Source: Daphnia carinata (taxonomy: Eukaryota > Arthropoda > Branchiopoda > Diplostraca > Daphniidae). Taken from it: DNA of 64,000 bases. The DNA is taken from NCBI RefSeq assembly GCF_022539665.2, contig NW_026712518.1, positions 35,703 to 99,702 on the forward strand, in the 5' to 3' direction. The stretch's first letter is position 1. The number at the start of each line of letters is the position of its first letter. Under the pieces are notes generated by a model that did not search any database, was not told the origin of the DNA, and was given only the letters and a program-made list of their open reading frames with translations. The translations under genes were made by a program, and so were the position numbers. Of this stretch, positions 21,895 through 32,500 are shown piece after piece.

Positions 21895-22373
21895 TTACAG
21901 GGAAAAATAATATATATATATGTTTGTTGGCTTTAGTCGTTTAAGTAAAATTTTTTTTAAATTATACCGATTCGGTAGAGTTGTACTGGTAACCATAGTT
22001 TTTTTTACAGTCGTCATGGCAAGATATGCTGTAGGCGGTGATGGTGGCTGAATGGCTGAATTTGCCTGTTGTTCTGTATTAATATCTGACATTGCAGTGA
22101 CATCATGACTGGCTAAAACTCTGCTAGAAGTTGTTGAACCAGTTTCAGCAACAGAGTCAATGATAGATTCGCTGGATGCTCCGAACCATTCATCAACTTC
22201 AGCTACAAATAAAGTGTCAATGTGATTGTTATGCTGCGAGGTACTATTTTATGGCGACATAATTACCCAAAATTGCAGATTGGAAGGCCTGCCTCCAGTG
22301 GTAGCGGAATCTATATCGGCAGTTACTTGGGTTTCGGTGGCAGCGCCATGTATTTGTGGCGATTTTCCATAGG
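21895..22373 (-). CDS. KDZ accessory gene, 3' exons (minus strand)
   Basis: Two exon-like blocks: about 22,373-22,268 (HGAATETQVTADIDSATTGG, ending at a gtaatt donor) and about 22,217-21,895 (VDEWFGASSESIIDSVAETG, then MSDINTEQQANSAIQPPSPP, stop at 21,895). Composition is hydrophilic and Ser/Thr/Glu-rich with no domain I recognise. The 5' exons are on the far side of the fold-back insertion at 35,842-36,802. KDZ elements are known to carry extra genes, but this one cannot be named. Its joining across the insertion is inferred from strand, splice signals and similar composition. Confidence 0.5.
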
Positions 22374-22381
22374 TAAAAAAC
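22374..22381. repeat. 8-bp target-site duplication, left copy
   Basis: TAAAAAAC immediately left of the fold-back element. The matching copy is at 29,140-29,147. In the second tandem copy the right-hand match at 35,784 has one additional A. Confidence 0.8.
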
Positions 22382-22387
22382 GATTGG

Positions 22388-22500
22388 CGGAGAAAAAGGC
22401 CCAGACGAAAAAGGCCCAGACGAAAAAGGCCCGCGAAAAAGGCCCAGACGAAAAAGACCCATACAAAAAAGGCCCACTTTATTCCAAATTTTAAAATGGG
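22388..22500. repeat. Left subterminal GAAAAAGGCCCAGAC array
   Basis: Five to six copies of GAAAAAGGCCC separated by AGAC, GC or ATAC. An inverted GGGCCTTTTTCTCC follows at about 22,497-22,511, giving a local hairpin. The same array, inverted, closes the right end at about 29,010-29,135. Confidence 0.8.
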
Positions 22501-23574
22501 CCTTTTTCTCCATTAAACTGGGTCTTTTTCTCCGCTTAATTTCCATGTTCCTAAATCTTTATTGAGTTTCCAAAAAGTATTTCCCACCTCCTATTCCGTG
22601 GAAGTTGGAATATATAAAGGTTGCTGAAACCGTGACCTTCTATAAGGTTTGCCCATATGAAACAATGTTAGCGTACATACGCTAGTTAATCTTTGATTAT
22701 TTATTATGTAGCTATCGGATTTTGGATTATGTTAGTATTTATCTATTGCTAATATCCCGTTAAATAAAGTTCATTTTTCACAATTTTTGTTTATTGAACT
22801 ACTTTAGCTTCTTTAAATATAATATAAGAATTATAAGTTTTCCGCACTTAGCCTTGTTCTGTCCACCCTCTTTGATCATTCCTCCCAACCCCCAGTCCAT
22901 TTCCCTTATCACTTCCCTTTGTCGATGCTTATGCCATAGGTAAAGACCACTGATTCGTTGTGAATACGGAAACTGAATAAGTTCCGCGGGGCTTTTGTGG
23001 TTGCTGGGAACAAAGATATGTACCACGAAGACTAGTTTATTATTATTAACATTTGATAAGTAATGTTTATAGGAATAATATTACAAACTTAAACTATCAT
23101 CTGAGGCAACAAGGACTATTGTAATTCAAGATTCCAATACCATTTATTCCTTATACATTTTCAATTCTTTTAACAATTTCAAAGAGCCCAATAAATATAT
23201 TAAAATCAAAACCTACTGCTATAAATGATTTTGCTCGTTCTTCGTGTCCTGTTTTCACCTTTTGCACATTTTCAAGCAGCTATTGATTACCTTATTACAC
23301 ATTACATACTACATTGAGATATAAGGAACCTTTACACTTTGCGTTAACAAAGCTACTAATAAGGCCAAATCAATTTTCTACCATGACGGACTTTTTTTTA
23401 AATGGGAGTCTGTTATTAGTGAAGACACTAAACCTTTTTAAATGAATCTAAGATTTTTTTTTCTTCAAATTTTCCACGATCATGGAAGGCATGCCAGTGT
23501 ATTTTTCTAAAAAACTATCACGCATAGCTGCACATAAAAGAACACGAGTTTAGCTCATCCATGAGTCAGTTTCA

Positions 23575-24880
23575 GTCTTTCATACGACAAATTTGCCTCT
23601 TTTCTTTAGTTTATTCACTTTATGTTCTTTCTTTTCAGTTTTCTTTTTCTACATGCTGGCTTTTCTCTTTTTCTGTTGTTATTCTTTTCTCTTTTCCTTT
23701 TCTTCGATTCGTTCGGCGCAATTTATGTGACTTTCTGATTTGATCTCGTTCATTAATTGATTTGGCAAGCAATTCCACATAGTCTTTTACCTATTGCAAT
23801 ACAGAAAGGTTAAAAGTTTTGAAGATCTTACAAATATTTTTGTCAAATTGGAAGTTTACCTGAAAACCTTCAGCTATTTGCAGAGCACCATTTCATGCCT
23901 GTTTCTCTTCAATGCTTCTTGCATTCTCAACTTCAGCTTGGCCTACTAAGATTTTCATCTTGGGTTTAAATTTTATTTTCTTTCATTTTAATCGTTGCCA
24001 CTTTGGATCTAAAGTGGTCGTTTCCAGAATGGGTGGGGAATTAGAAAGTTCTCCAAAATCAAATTTGCTGGAAACTAGACAGCCTTCACTGTTAAAAATT
24101 GTTGTTGGCAGTGTACTTGCTAGTCTTCCGTTTAAGTTTGATTTTCGTTGTCTTATCAGACAATTACAGCTTTTTCCCTGAAAATCAATGGAATAAACTG
24201 GCCGGTCTTCCTTAAATGTAAATGTTAAAACGTACCTGTAAAGTGTGAGGTGTTCATTCGGATTATGTTCTTTCTTTTCAGTTTTCTTTTTCTTAATGTT
24301 GGGTTTTTTCGTTTTCTGTTGTTATTCCTTTCTCTTTTCCTATTCTTCAATGCGTTCAGCCAACTTCTTTTTACTATCTGATTTGATTTCATCTTGTTTC
24401 TTAATAGATTTAGCAAGTAATTCCACATTGTTTTTTTACCTATTGCAATACAGAAAGGTTAAAATTATTTAAGATCTTACAAATATGTTTGTCAAATTGA
24501 AAGTTTACCTGAAATACTTCGGCTATTTGCAGGGCACCTTTTCATGCCCGTTTCTCTTCAATACTTCTCGCATTCTCAACTTCAGCTTGGCCATCCAAGA
24601 TTTTAACTTTGGCTTTGAGTTTTTTTTTTGTTGCCACTTTTGAATCTAAAGTGGTCTTGTTCAGAATGGGTGAGGGATTAGATAGTTCTCCTAAATCAAA
24701 TTTGCTGAATACTAGGCAGCCTTCACTGTTGAAAATTGGTGTTGGCGGTGTACTTGTTTGTCTTGGTTCAGGAATACCTGTTTTGACAAACTCTGTTTGC
24801 CTTTTCCCTGAAAACAGATGGAATAAGCTGGCCCGTCTTCCTTAAACTTAAAGATTAACACATACCTGTTAAGTGTGAGG
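23575..24880 (-). pseudogene. Captured Lys/Glu-rich coding module, two tandem copies (left arm)
   Basis: On the minus strand two successive, diverged modules (about 24,870-24,240 and 24,185-23,575) have an exon-intron look. One exon reads TPPTPIFNSEGCLVFSKFDL, then LSNPSPILNKTTLDSKVAT, then KAKVKILDGQAEVENARSIE and ends LQIAEVFQ at a gtaaac donor. After a short intron with a tattgcaatag acceptor the next exon reads VKNNVELLAKSIKKQDEIKS and continues Lys/Glu-rich. Stops interrupt both copies. The protein would be a charged alpha-helical (coiled-coil-like) segment. I do not recognise it; a stathmin-like or spindle-protein origin is only a guess. An inverted third copy lies at 27,010-27,710. Confidence 0.45.
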
Positions 24881-25269
24881 TGTTAGCTGCTAGACATTCT
24901 TCCAATTCAACACCAACCTTATTGCTATTGAGATCTTCAACTGTAGATACACTTTCAGTTGAAATGTTGGTCAATAAGCTAGAAATGACAAAATCTTCAG
25001 GAGAGAGTTACTTTTTAAGAGCGACGATGTCAATGGACCCTCGCGTTTTATAAGGCTCTTGATTTTTTGGGTCCTCATTTCCTACAAATTTTGTTTAGAC
25101 GACACTTTCAAGTACTTGTTTTCTCTTTTTCCATTTACAAAAACTGCCTCTCATCTTATAACCTTTAAACTTTATTATTAATTATTTGATCTCTCAACAT
25201 TATCACTGATCACTCCATAGATCAAACTATACGAAACAAGTCTATTGTTATTTTCTTTAGGGAACGGCA

Positions 25270-26012
25270 TTTCAAGCCAAATCCAGCTTCAGGACGCCTC
25301 CACTTGAGGGCAGTATAAGCAGATGGAAACCATGAACAATAAAAAAGTAGCTAAATTTTGTTGAATTTGTAATATAAGAATTACATTTTTTTTTAATTCA
25401 ATCGGTAATCTTAAGAATTTATTTTACTACGTTTATTTTTTGTACTACCCATCATACGATTTATTGGATACTTACTCTGCTTATACTGCCCTCAGGTGGA
25501 GGCGTCCTGAAGGTAGATTTGTCTTGAAAATGTCGTTCTCTACAGCAATAACAATAGGCTAGGATCGTCGACATTTTCAAGCCAAATCTAGCTTCAGGAC
25601 GCCTCCACCTGAAGGCAGTATAAGCAGATGGAAACCATGAGCAATAACAAAGTAACTAAATTGTGTTGAATTTGTATAAGATATAAGAATATTATTATAT
25701 TTGTATAATATAAGAATTAATTTTCTTAAAATTTCAATAGACAATCATAAGAATTTATTTTACTACATTTGTTTTTTGTACTACCTTTCAAGCCAAATCT
25801 TGCTTGAGGACGCCTCCACCTTAGGGCAGTCTAAGCAGAGAAAGTATACAAAAAATCGTATGAACCGTAGTTCAAAAAACAAACGTGGTAAAATAAACCC
25901 CTAAGATTGCCTATTGAAATTAAAAAAAAATTAAGTCTTATATTACAAATTCAATAAAATTTAGTTACTTTGTTATTGTTCATGGCCTCCATCTATCTGT
26001 GTAGTACGAAAA
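25270..26012. repeat. Cluster of three related MITE-like units
   Basis: Unit 1 (about 25,275-25,545) has inverted ends TTTCAAGCCAAATCCAGC and GTAGATTTGTCTTGAAAA, each with GGACGCCTCCAC. Unit 2 (about 25,572-25,786) repeats the left half in the same orientation. Unit 3 (about 25,787-26,012) has a left end but an interior that is the reverse complement of unit 1. They are non-coding and occupy the centre of the fold-back element. Confidence 0.65.
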
Positions 26013-26133
26013 TTCCATTGATAGCTTTGCTGTTATTGTCTGCTAGCATCGAAGCTAATACCGAAAAATTCAGTGAAACAAGGGAAAAGGCCGTTATTGC
26101 AACAAAATGTTTGGTGCAATAGACTCTACGAAA

Positions 26134-26862
26134 AACTCCTTTTATCATAAAGGACGGCTAGCTGCTTTAAAGAGGTAAGTTGAGTAAGCTCTTCTTCAGA
26201 GACTTACGTGCAGCTTGCAATCAAATTGTTGATGTGGAATATATTATGCATTCTCATTCACATTCAATGTTTATTTTGTTTCCTAGGAGAACACAAAAAA
26301 AAAATTGGCGTCAAGGATGTTTTGTTATACGGGATTATTGATTATTACTAGGATCCAAGCATAAACCAAAGCCAAACTTAGGACTTGCTTAACCACTCAA
26401 CAATTTTACTGTGAAAGGATGCAAAATTATGAAAGCGGTATAACATTTTAGTAACCAATATGTCTTAGAATATCTTTACTTTGTTTTTGCATGATGCCAG
26501 GGGATCACCCAAACCATGCACCTTTCAGATTGGAGGTCTTAAATGGATGAATGTAATTGAAACGAGTTTTCATATTGAGCCTGAAAAAAAGGTATGTGAA
26601 GGGTCAAAACCTAATTTTAAAAATTTTCATACATTGTGGTTTTCTTGTGCATCATATAACAAAAACTGAGAGCATAAATTTGTTATTGGATTCTAGGGAA
26701 GAATGGATGACTGCTGTTGATTATGCTGCTGAACAGATTCATACAGATCCTGATTGCAATGATTTGGATATGCCAGCCGTTTCTGAAAAAACACCAGGAA
26801 CCATGCTTCCAATCCTTAAGAAATGGAAAAACAGCTAACAGCTAAGCTCTCGCTTTTCACAG
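26134..26862 (+). pseudogene. Akt/PKB pleckstrin-homology exons captured by the transposon, copy A
   Basis: Four exon-like blocks with intron boundaries retained. Block i, about 26,134-26,174, ends IIKDG...RG at a gtaagt donor. Block ii, 26,287-26,437, reads GEH-KNWRQGCFVIRDY, then LLLGSKHKPKPNLGLA, then PLNNFTVKGCKIMKA. Block iii, 26,501-26,591, reads SPKPCTFQIGGLKWMNVIET followed by SFHIEPEKK and a gtatgtg donor. Block iv, 26,697-26,862, reads REEWMTAVDYAAEQIHTD. This order is characteristic of the Akt PH domain, which binds PIP3 at the plasma membrane. In-frame stops in blocks i and ii and a frame offset between ii and iii make it a pseudogene. Retained introns mean capture at the DNA level, not via mRNA. 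The kinase domain is absent. Confidence 0.82.
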
Positions 26863-27009
26863 GTATGTGTTACTCTTTACATTTAAGTAAGACCTGCCAG
26901 TTTATTCCATTGATTTTCAGGAAAAAAGCTGGATTTATCTGATAAGAAAACAAAAATCAAACTAAACAGAAGTTAAATGAAATGAAGAAAAAATTATAAA
27001 GCAAAAAGA

Positions 27010-27710
27010 AGAAGAGGAGTTCCTGAATTGCCAAACTTGCATGAGCAACCAAGGTAGCATCTGTGTCACCAACCTCTGTTCTTTCAGAGTTTGTCTAAAC
27101 AGAAATTTCTGAACCAAGACTAGCAAGTACATTGCCAACACCAATTTTCAACAGTGAAGGCTGCCCAGTTTTCAGCAAATTTGATTTTGGAGAACTATTT
27201 AATCCCTCACCCATTCTGAAAAAGACCACTTTAGATCCATAATTGGCAACGATTAAAATGAAAAAAAAAATACTTAAACAAAAAGTGAAAATCTTGGTAG
27301 GCCAAGCTGAAGGTGAGAATCCAGAAGCATGGAAGAAAAACAGGCTTGCAATGGTGCTCTACACATAGCTGAAGGTTTTCAGGTAAACTATCAATTTGAC
27401 AATCATATTTGTAAAGTGTTCAAAACTTCTAACGTTTCTGTATTGCAATAGGTAGAAGACTGTGGAATTCCTTGGCAAATAAATAAAGAAACGAGGTAAA
27501 ATCAAATCAGAAAATTAAATAAATTGGGCTGATCGCAACGAAGAAAAGGAAAAGAGAAAGGAATGACAACAGAAAAAGAGAAAGGAATGACAACAGTAAA
27601 AGAGAAAGGAATGACAACAGAAAAAGAGAAAAGCCAACATTAAGAAAAAGAAACTGAAAAAAAAGAACATACAGTGATTAAACCAAATCAAAAAAAGGAA
27701 AATTTATCGT
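27010..27710 (+). pseudogene. Captured Lys/Glu-rich module, right-arm copy
   Basis: Inverted counterpart of the left-arm modules. It reads FSKFDFGELFNPSPILKKTT, then KVKILVGQAEGENPEAWKK, and ends AEGFQ at a gtaaac donor. The intron ends in tattgcaatag, and the next exon begins near 27,451. A local expansion of a 24-bp unit (AGAGAAAGGAATGACAACAG plus AAAA) occurs three to four times at about 27,556-27,635. Stops are present. Confidence 0.45.
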
Positions 27711-29009
27711 ATGAAATAATGATACCGACTCATAGATGAGCTAAACTCGTGTTCTTTCATGTGCAAGCCATGGCGCGACAGTCTTTTAGAAAAATACACT
27801 GGCATGCCTTTCATGATTTTGGAAAATTTGAAGAAAAAAATCTTAGATTCATTTTTAATTGTTTAGTGTCTTCACTATAGCAGACTCATAAAAACAGTCT
27901 TTCATGGTAGAAAATAATTAAAATTGATTTGTACTTGTTAATAGCTTTGTCAACTTCAGGTGCAAGGCTTCCTTATTGTTCATTGTAGTATGTGATGTGA
28001 ATTAGGTAAACAATAGCAGCTGGAATATGTGCATAAGGGGAAAACAAGACACGAAGAACGTAAAAAATTATTTATCATTGCTTGAAAACGCGAGTTCTCA
28101 CCAGAGACGTATATGGTTCTCTCGGACTAAAGGTGAGGTTACTCTTTAACAAAAGACTGCTCTTTACCAAAAGCCATTACTATTTAAGTTTGACTCATAG
28201 ACGTTCTTATGCAAATTAAATATTCCAGTTACGGTAGAACTATTTATAGTTTTGCTGAAAAGCGCTCCAAGACAACAGTTAGCAGTAAAAGGCCTGGCAT
28301 ATTTATAGCAGTAGGTTATGATTTTAATATATTTATTGGGCTCTTTGTAATCGTGAAAAAAATTGAAAATGTGATAAGGAAATAAATGGTATGAAAATCA
28401 ATATTGAATTACAATATTCTTTCTTTTTGTCCTTATCGCAAACGATAGTTTAAGCTTGTAGTGTTCTTCCTCAAAAAATTATTTATCAAATGTTAATAAT
28501 AATGAACTAGTCTTCGTATTAACATATCTTTGTTCCCAGCAACCACAAAAGCCCCGCGGAACTCATTCAGTTTCCGTATTCATAACAAATCAGTGGTCTT
28601 AACCTATGGAATAAGTATCGACAAAGAGAAGTTATAATGAAGATGGATTTAGAGTTGGGGGGAATGATCAAAGAGGGTGGACAGAACAAGGCTAAGTGTG
28701 GAAAACTTATAATTCTTATATTATATTTAAAGAAGCTAAAGTAGTTCAATAAACAAAAATTGTGAAAAATGAACTTTATTTAACGGGATATTAGCAATAG
28801 ATAAATACTAACATAATCCGAAATCCGATAGCTACATAATAAATAATCAAAGATTAACTAGCGTATATACGCTAACATTGTTTCATATGGGCAAACCTTA
28901 TAGAAGGTCACGGTTTCAGCAACCTTTATATATTCCAACTTCCACGGAATAGGAAGTGGGAAATACTTTTTGGAAACTCAATAAAGATTTAGGAACATGG
29001 AAATTAAGC

Positions 29010-29135
29010 GTAGAAAAAGGCCCACTTTAAAATTTGGAAAAAAGTGGGCCTTTTTTGTATGGGCCTTTTTCGTCTGGGCCTTTTTCGCGGGCCTTTTTCG
29101 TCTGGGCCTTTTTCGTCTGGGCCTTTTTCTCCGAC
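29010..29135. repeat. Right subterminal array of the fold-back element, copy A
   Basis: Inverted counterpart of the left array: repeated GGGCCTTTTTCGTCT. A local hairpin forms between aaaaaggcccacttt and aaagtgggccttttt at about 29,011-29,056. Confidence 0.8.
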
Positions 29136-29139
29136 CTCC

Positions 29140-29147
29140 TAAAAAAC
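29140..29147. repeat. 8-bp target-site duplication, right copy
   Basis: TAAAAAAC directly after the right terminus, matching 22,374-22,381. Confidence 0.8.
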
Positions 29148-29195
29148 ACCCACGATCCGTAAAACAAACCATTTCAAATTAACAATCCAAATTTG

Positions 29196-29490
29196 TTACC
29201 TTGTGAGTGCAGTGGTATGCAGCGGAAGACCTGAGGATTCCTTTGTCATCACAGTTCTAGATTGACGAAGACGTTTGGCTTTGGCAGTTCGACGTCTTTC
29301 AGTTTCAAGAACCGTGGAGGTAGTCGGCGGTGTTGTCTGGCGAACCACAATGTGCGTCAATTCGTTTGCTGATTTTGTTTCGGCTTCTGCTGATGGCGTT
29401 CCACACAATAATAACTGATTTTCTTCTTCAAGATTCTCTACCATATCAGTTGCTGATTCCTCATTAATACCATTTGCACCAAAAGCTGTA
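29196..29490 (-). pseudogene. KDZ accessory-gene exon, duplicated copy
   Basis: Nearly identical to the exon at 35,842-36,136 and duplicated along with the 6.64-kb tandem unit. It sits between the two fold-back copies, and nothing upstream of it here continues the gene, so this copy is stranded. Confidence 0.6.
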
Positions 29491-29506
29491 AGAAAGAAAC
29501 TATTAT

Positions 29507-32500
29507 TGTCCACCCTCTTTGATCATTCCTCCCAACCCCCAGTCCATTTCCCTTATCACTTCCCTTTGTCGATGCTTATGCCATAGGTAAAGACCACTGA
29601 TTCGTTGTGAATACGGAAACTGAATAAGTTCCGCGGGGCTTTTGTGGTTGCTGGGAACAAAGATATGTACCACGAAGACTAGTTTATTATTATTAACATT
29701 TGATAAGTAATGTTTATAGGAATAATATTACAAACTTAAACTATCATCTGAGGCAACAAGGACTATTGTAATTCAAGATTCCAATACCATTTATTCCTTA
29801 TACATTTTCAATTCTTTTAACAATTTCAAAGAGCCCAATAAATATATTAAAATCAAAACCTACTGCTATAAATGATTTTGCTCGTTCTTCGTGTCCTGTT
29901 TTCACCTTTTGCACATTTTCAAGCAGCTATTGATTACCTTATTACACATTACATACTACATTGAGATATAAGGAACCTTTACACTTTGCGTTAACAAAGC
30001 TACTAATAAGGCCAAATCAATTTTCTACCATGACGGACTTTTTTTAAATGGGAGTCTGTTATTAGTGAAGACACTAAACCTTTTTAAATGAATCTAAGAT
30101 TTTTTTTTCTTCAAATTTTCCACGATCATGGAAGGCATGCCAGTGTATTTTTCTAAAAAACTATCACGCATAGCTGCACATAAAAGAACACGAGTTTAGC
30201 TCATCCATGAGTCAGTTTCAGTCTTTCATACGACAAATTTGCCTCTTTTCTTTAGTTTATTCACTTTATGTTCTTTCTTTTCAGTTTTCTTTTTCTACAT
30301 GCTGGCTTTTCTCTTTTTCTGTTGTTATTCTTTTCTCTTTTCCTTTTCTTCGATTCGTTCGGCGCAATTTATGTGACTTTCTGATTTGATCTCGTTCATT
30401 AATTGATTTGGCAAGCAATTCCACATAGTCTTTTACCTATTGCAATACAGAAAGGTTAAAAGTTTTGAAGATCTTACAAATATTTTTGTCAAATTGGAAG
30501 TTTACCTGAAAACCTTCAGCTATTTGCAGAGCACCATTTCATGCCTGTTTCTCTTCAATGCTTCTTGCATTCTCAACTTCAGCTTGGCCTACTAAGATTT
30601 TCATCTTGGGTTTAAATTTTATTTTCTTTCATTTTAATCGTTGCCACTTTGGATCTAAAGTGGTCGTTTCCAGAATGGGTGGGGAATTAGAAAGTTCTCC
30701 AAAATCAAATTTGCTGGAAACTAGACAGCCTTCACTGTTAAAAATTGTTGTTGGCAGTGTACTTGCTAGTCTTCCGTTTAAGTTTGATTTTCGTTGTCTT
30801 ATCAGACAATTACAGCTTTTTCCCTGAAAATCAATGGAATAAACTGGCCGGTCTTCCTTAAATGTAAATGTTAAAACGTACCTGTAAAGTGTGAGGTGTT
30901 CATTCGGATTATGTTCTTTCTTTTCAGTTTTCTTTTTCTTAATGTTGGGTTTTTTCGTTTTCTGTTGTTATTCCTTTCTCTTTTCCTATTCTTCAATGCG
31001 TTCAGCCAACTTCTTTTTACTATCTGATTTGATTTCATCTTGTTTCTTAATAGATTTAGCAAGTAATTCCACATTGTTTTTTTACCTATTGCAATACAGA
31101 AAGGTTAAAATTATTTAAGATCTTACAAATATGTTTGTCAAATTGAAAGTTTACCTGAAATACTTCGGCTATTTGCAGGGCACCTTTTCATGCCCGTTTC
31201 TCTTCAATACTTCTCGCATTCTCAACTTCAGCTTGGCCATCCAAGATTTTAACTTTGGCTTTGAGTTTTTTTTTGTTGCCACTTTTGAATCTAAAGTGGT
31301 CTTGTTCAGAATGGGTGAGGGATTAGATAGTTCTCCTAAATCAAATTTGCTGAATACTAGGCAGCCTTCACTGTTGAAAATTGGTGTTGGCGGTGTACTT
31401 GTTTGTCTTGGTTCAGGAATACCTGTTTTGACAAACTCTGTTTGCCTTTTCCCTGAAAACAGATGGAATAAGCTGGCCCGTCTTCCTTAAACTTAAAGAT
31501 TAACACATACCTGTTAAGTGTGAGGTGTTAGCTGCTAGACATTCTTCCAATTCAACACCAACCTTATTGCTATTGAGATCTTCAACTGTAGATACACTTT
31601 CAGTTGAAATGTTGGTCAATAAGCTAGAAATGACAAAATCTTCAGGAGAGAGTTACTTTTTAAGAGCGACGATGTCAATGGACCCTCGCGTTTTATAAGG
31701 CTCTTGATTTTTTGGGTCCTCATTTCCTACAAATTTTGTTTAGACGACACTTTCAAGTACTTGTTTTCTCTTTTTCCATTTACAAAAACTGCCTCTCATC
31801 TTATAACCTTTAAACTTTATTATTAATTATTTGATCTCTCAACATTATCACTGATCACTCCATAGATCAAACTATACGAAACAAGTCTATTGTTATTTTC
31901 TTTAGGGAACGGCATTTCAAGCCAAATCCAGCTTCAGGACGCCTCCACTTGAGGGCAGTATAAGCAGATGGAAACCATGAACAATAAAAAAGTAGCTAAA
32001 TTTTGTTGAATTTGTAATATAAGAATTACATTTTTTTTTAATTCAATCGGTAATCTTAAGAATTTATTTTACTACGTTTATTTTTTGTACTACCCATCAT
32101 ACGATTTATTGGATACTTACTCTGCTTATACTGCCCTCAGGTGGAGGCGTCCTGAAGGTAGATTTGTCTTGAAAATGTCGTTCTCTACAGCAATAACAAT
32201 AGGCTAGGATCGTCGACATTTTCAAGCCAAATCTAGCTTCAGGACGCCTCCACCTGAAGGCAGTATAAGCAGATGGAAACCATGAGCAATAACAAAGTAA
32301 CTAAATTGTGTTGAATTTGTATAAGATATAAGAATATTATTATATTTGTATAATATAAGAATTAATTTTCTTAAAATTTCAATAGACAATCATAAGAATT
32401 TATTTTACTACATTTGTTTTTTGTACTACCTTTCAAGCCAAATCTTGCTTGAGGACGCCTCCACCTTAGGGCAGTCTAAGCAGAGAAAGTATACAAAAAA

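Larger units (their letters stand above)
22382..29139. mobile_element. Pack-type fold-back TIR transposon, copy A, carrying Akt exons
   Basis: Termini: left GATTGGCGGAGAAAAAGG and, inverted, right GGAGGTCGGAGAAAAAGG, flanked by the 8-bp duplication TAAAAAAC. Just inside each end are several copies of GAAAAAGGCCCAGAC, reading inward. The arms are long inverted repeats: for example 22,857-23,050 pairs with 28,500-28,690, and 22,620-22,780 with 28,790-28,930. The middle holds three short MITE-like units (25,270-26,012) and the Akt-derived exons (26,134-26,862). No transposase is encoded, so it must be non-autonomous. An 8-bp duplication fits MULE, hAT, P or KDZ-type transposases; the terminal sequence alone does not decide. 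It sits in what looks like an intron of the KDZ accessory gene. Confidence 0.8.
22860..29503. repeat. 6.64-kb tandem duplication, unit A
   Basis: This unit recurs at 29,507-36,148 in the same orientation. By eye only a handful of differences occur, mostly homopolymer length changes (for example T runs near 23,392 and 24,617, A runs near 26,066 and 26,290), plus a substitution cluster at about 26,584-26,592. The unit starts inside the fold-back element and ends in the flanking accessory-gene intron, so the duplication happened after that insertion and is not a second transposition. A 3-base filler (29,504-29,506) lies at the junction. Confidence 0.9.

Noticed and set aside
22222-22546. Open frames repeating Lys-Lys-Ala or Gly-Leu-Phe near 22.4, 29.1 and 35.7 kb
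   Set aside because: They translate the GAAAAAGGCCC terminal arrays, not genes.
25270-26012. Repeats resembling a CRISPR array
   Set aside because: The repeated units are inverted MITE-like copies of unequal spacing in eukaryotic DNA.
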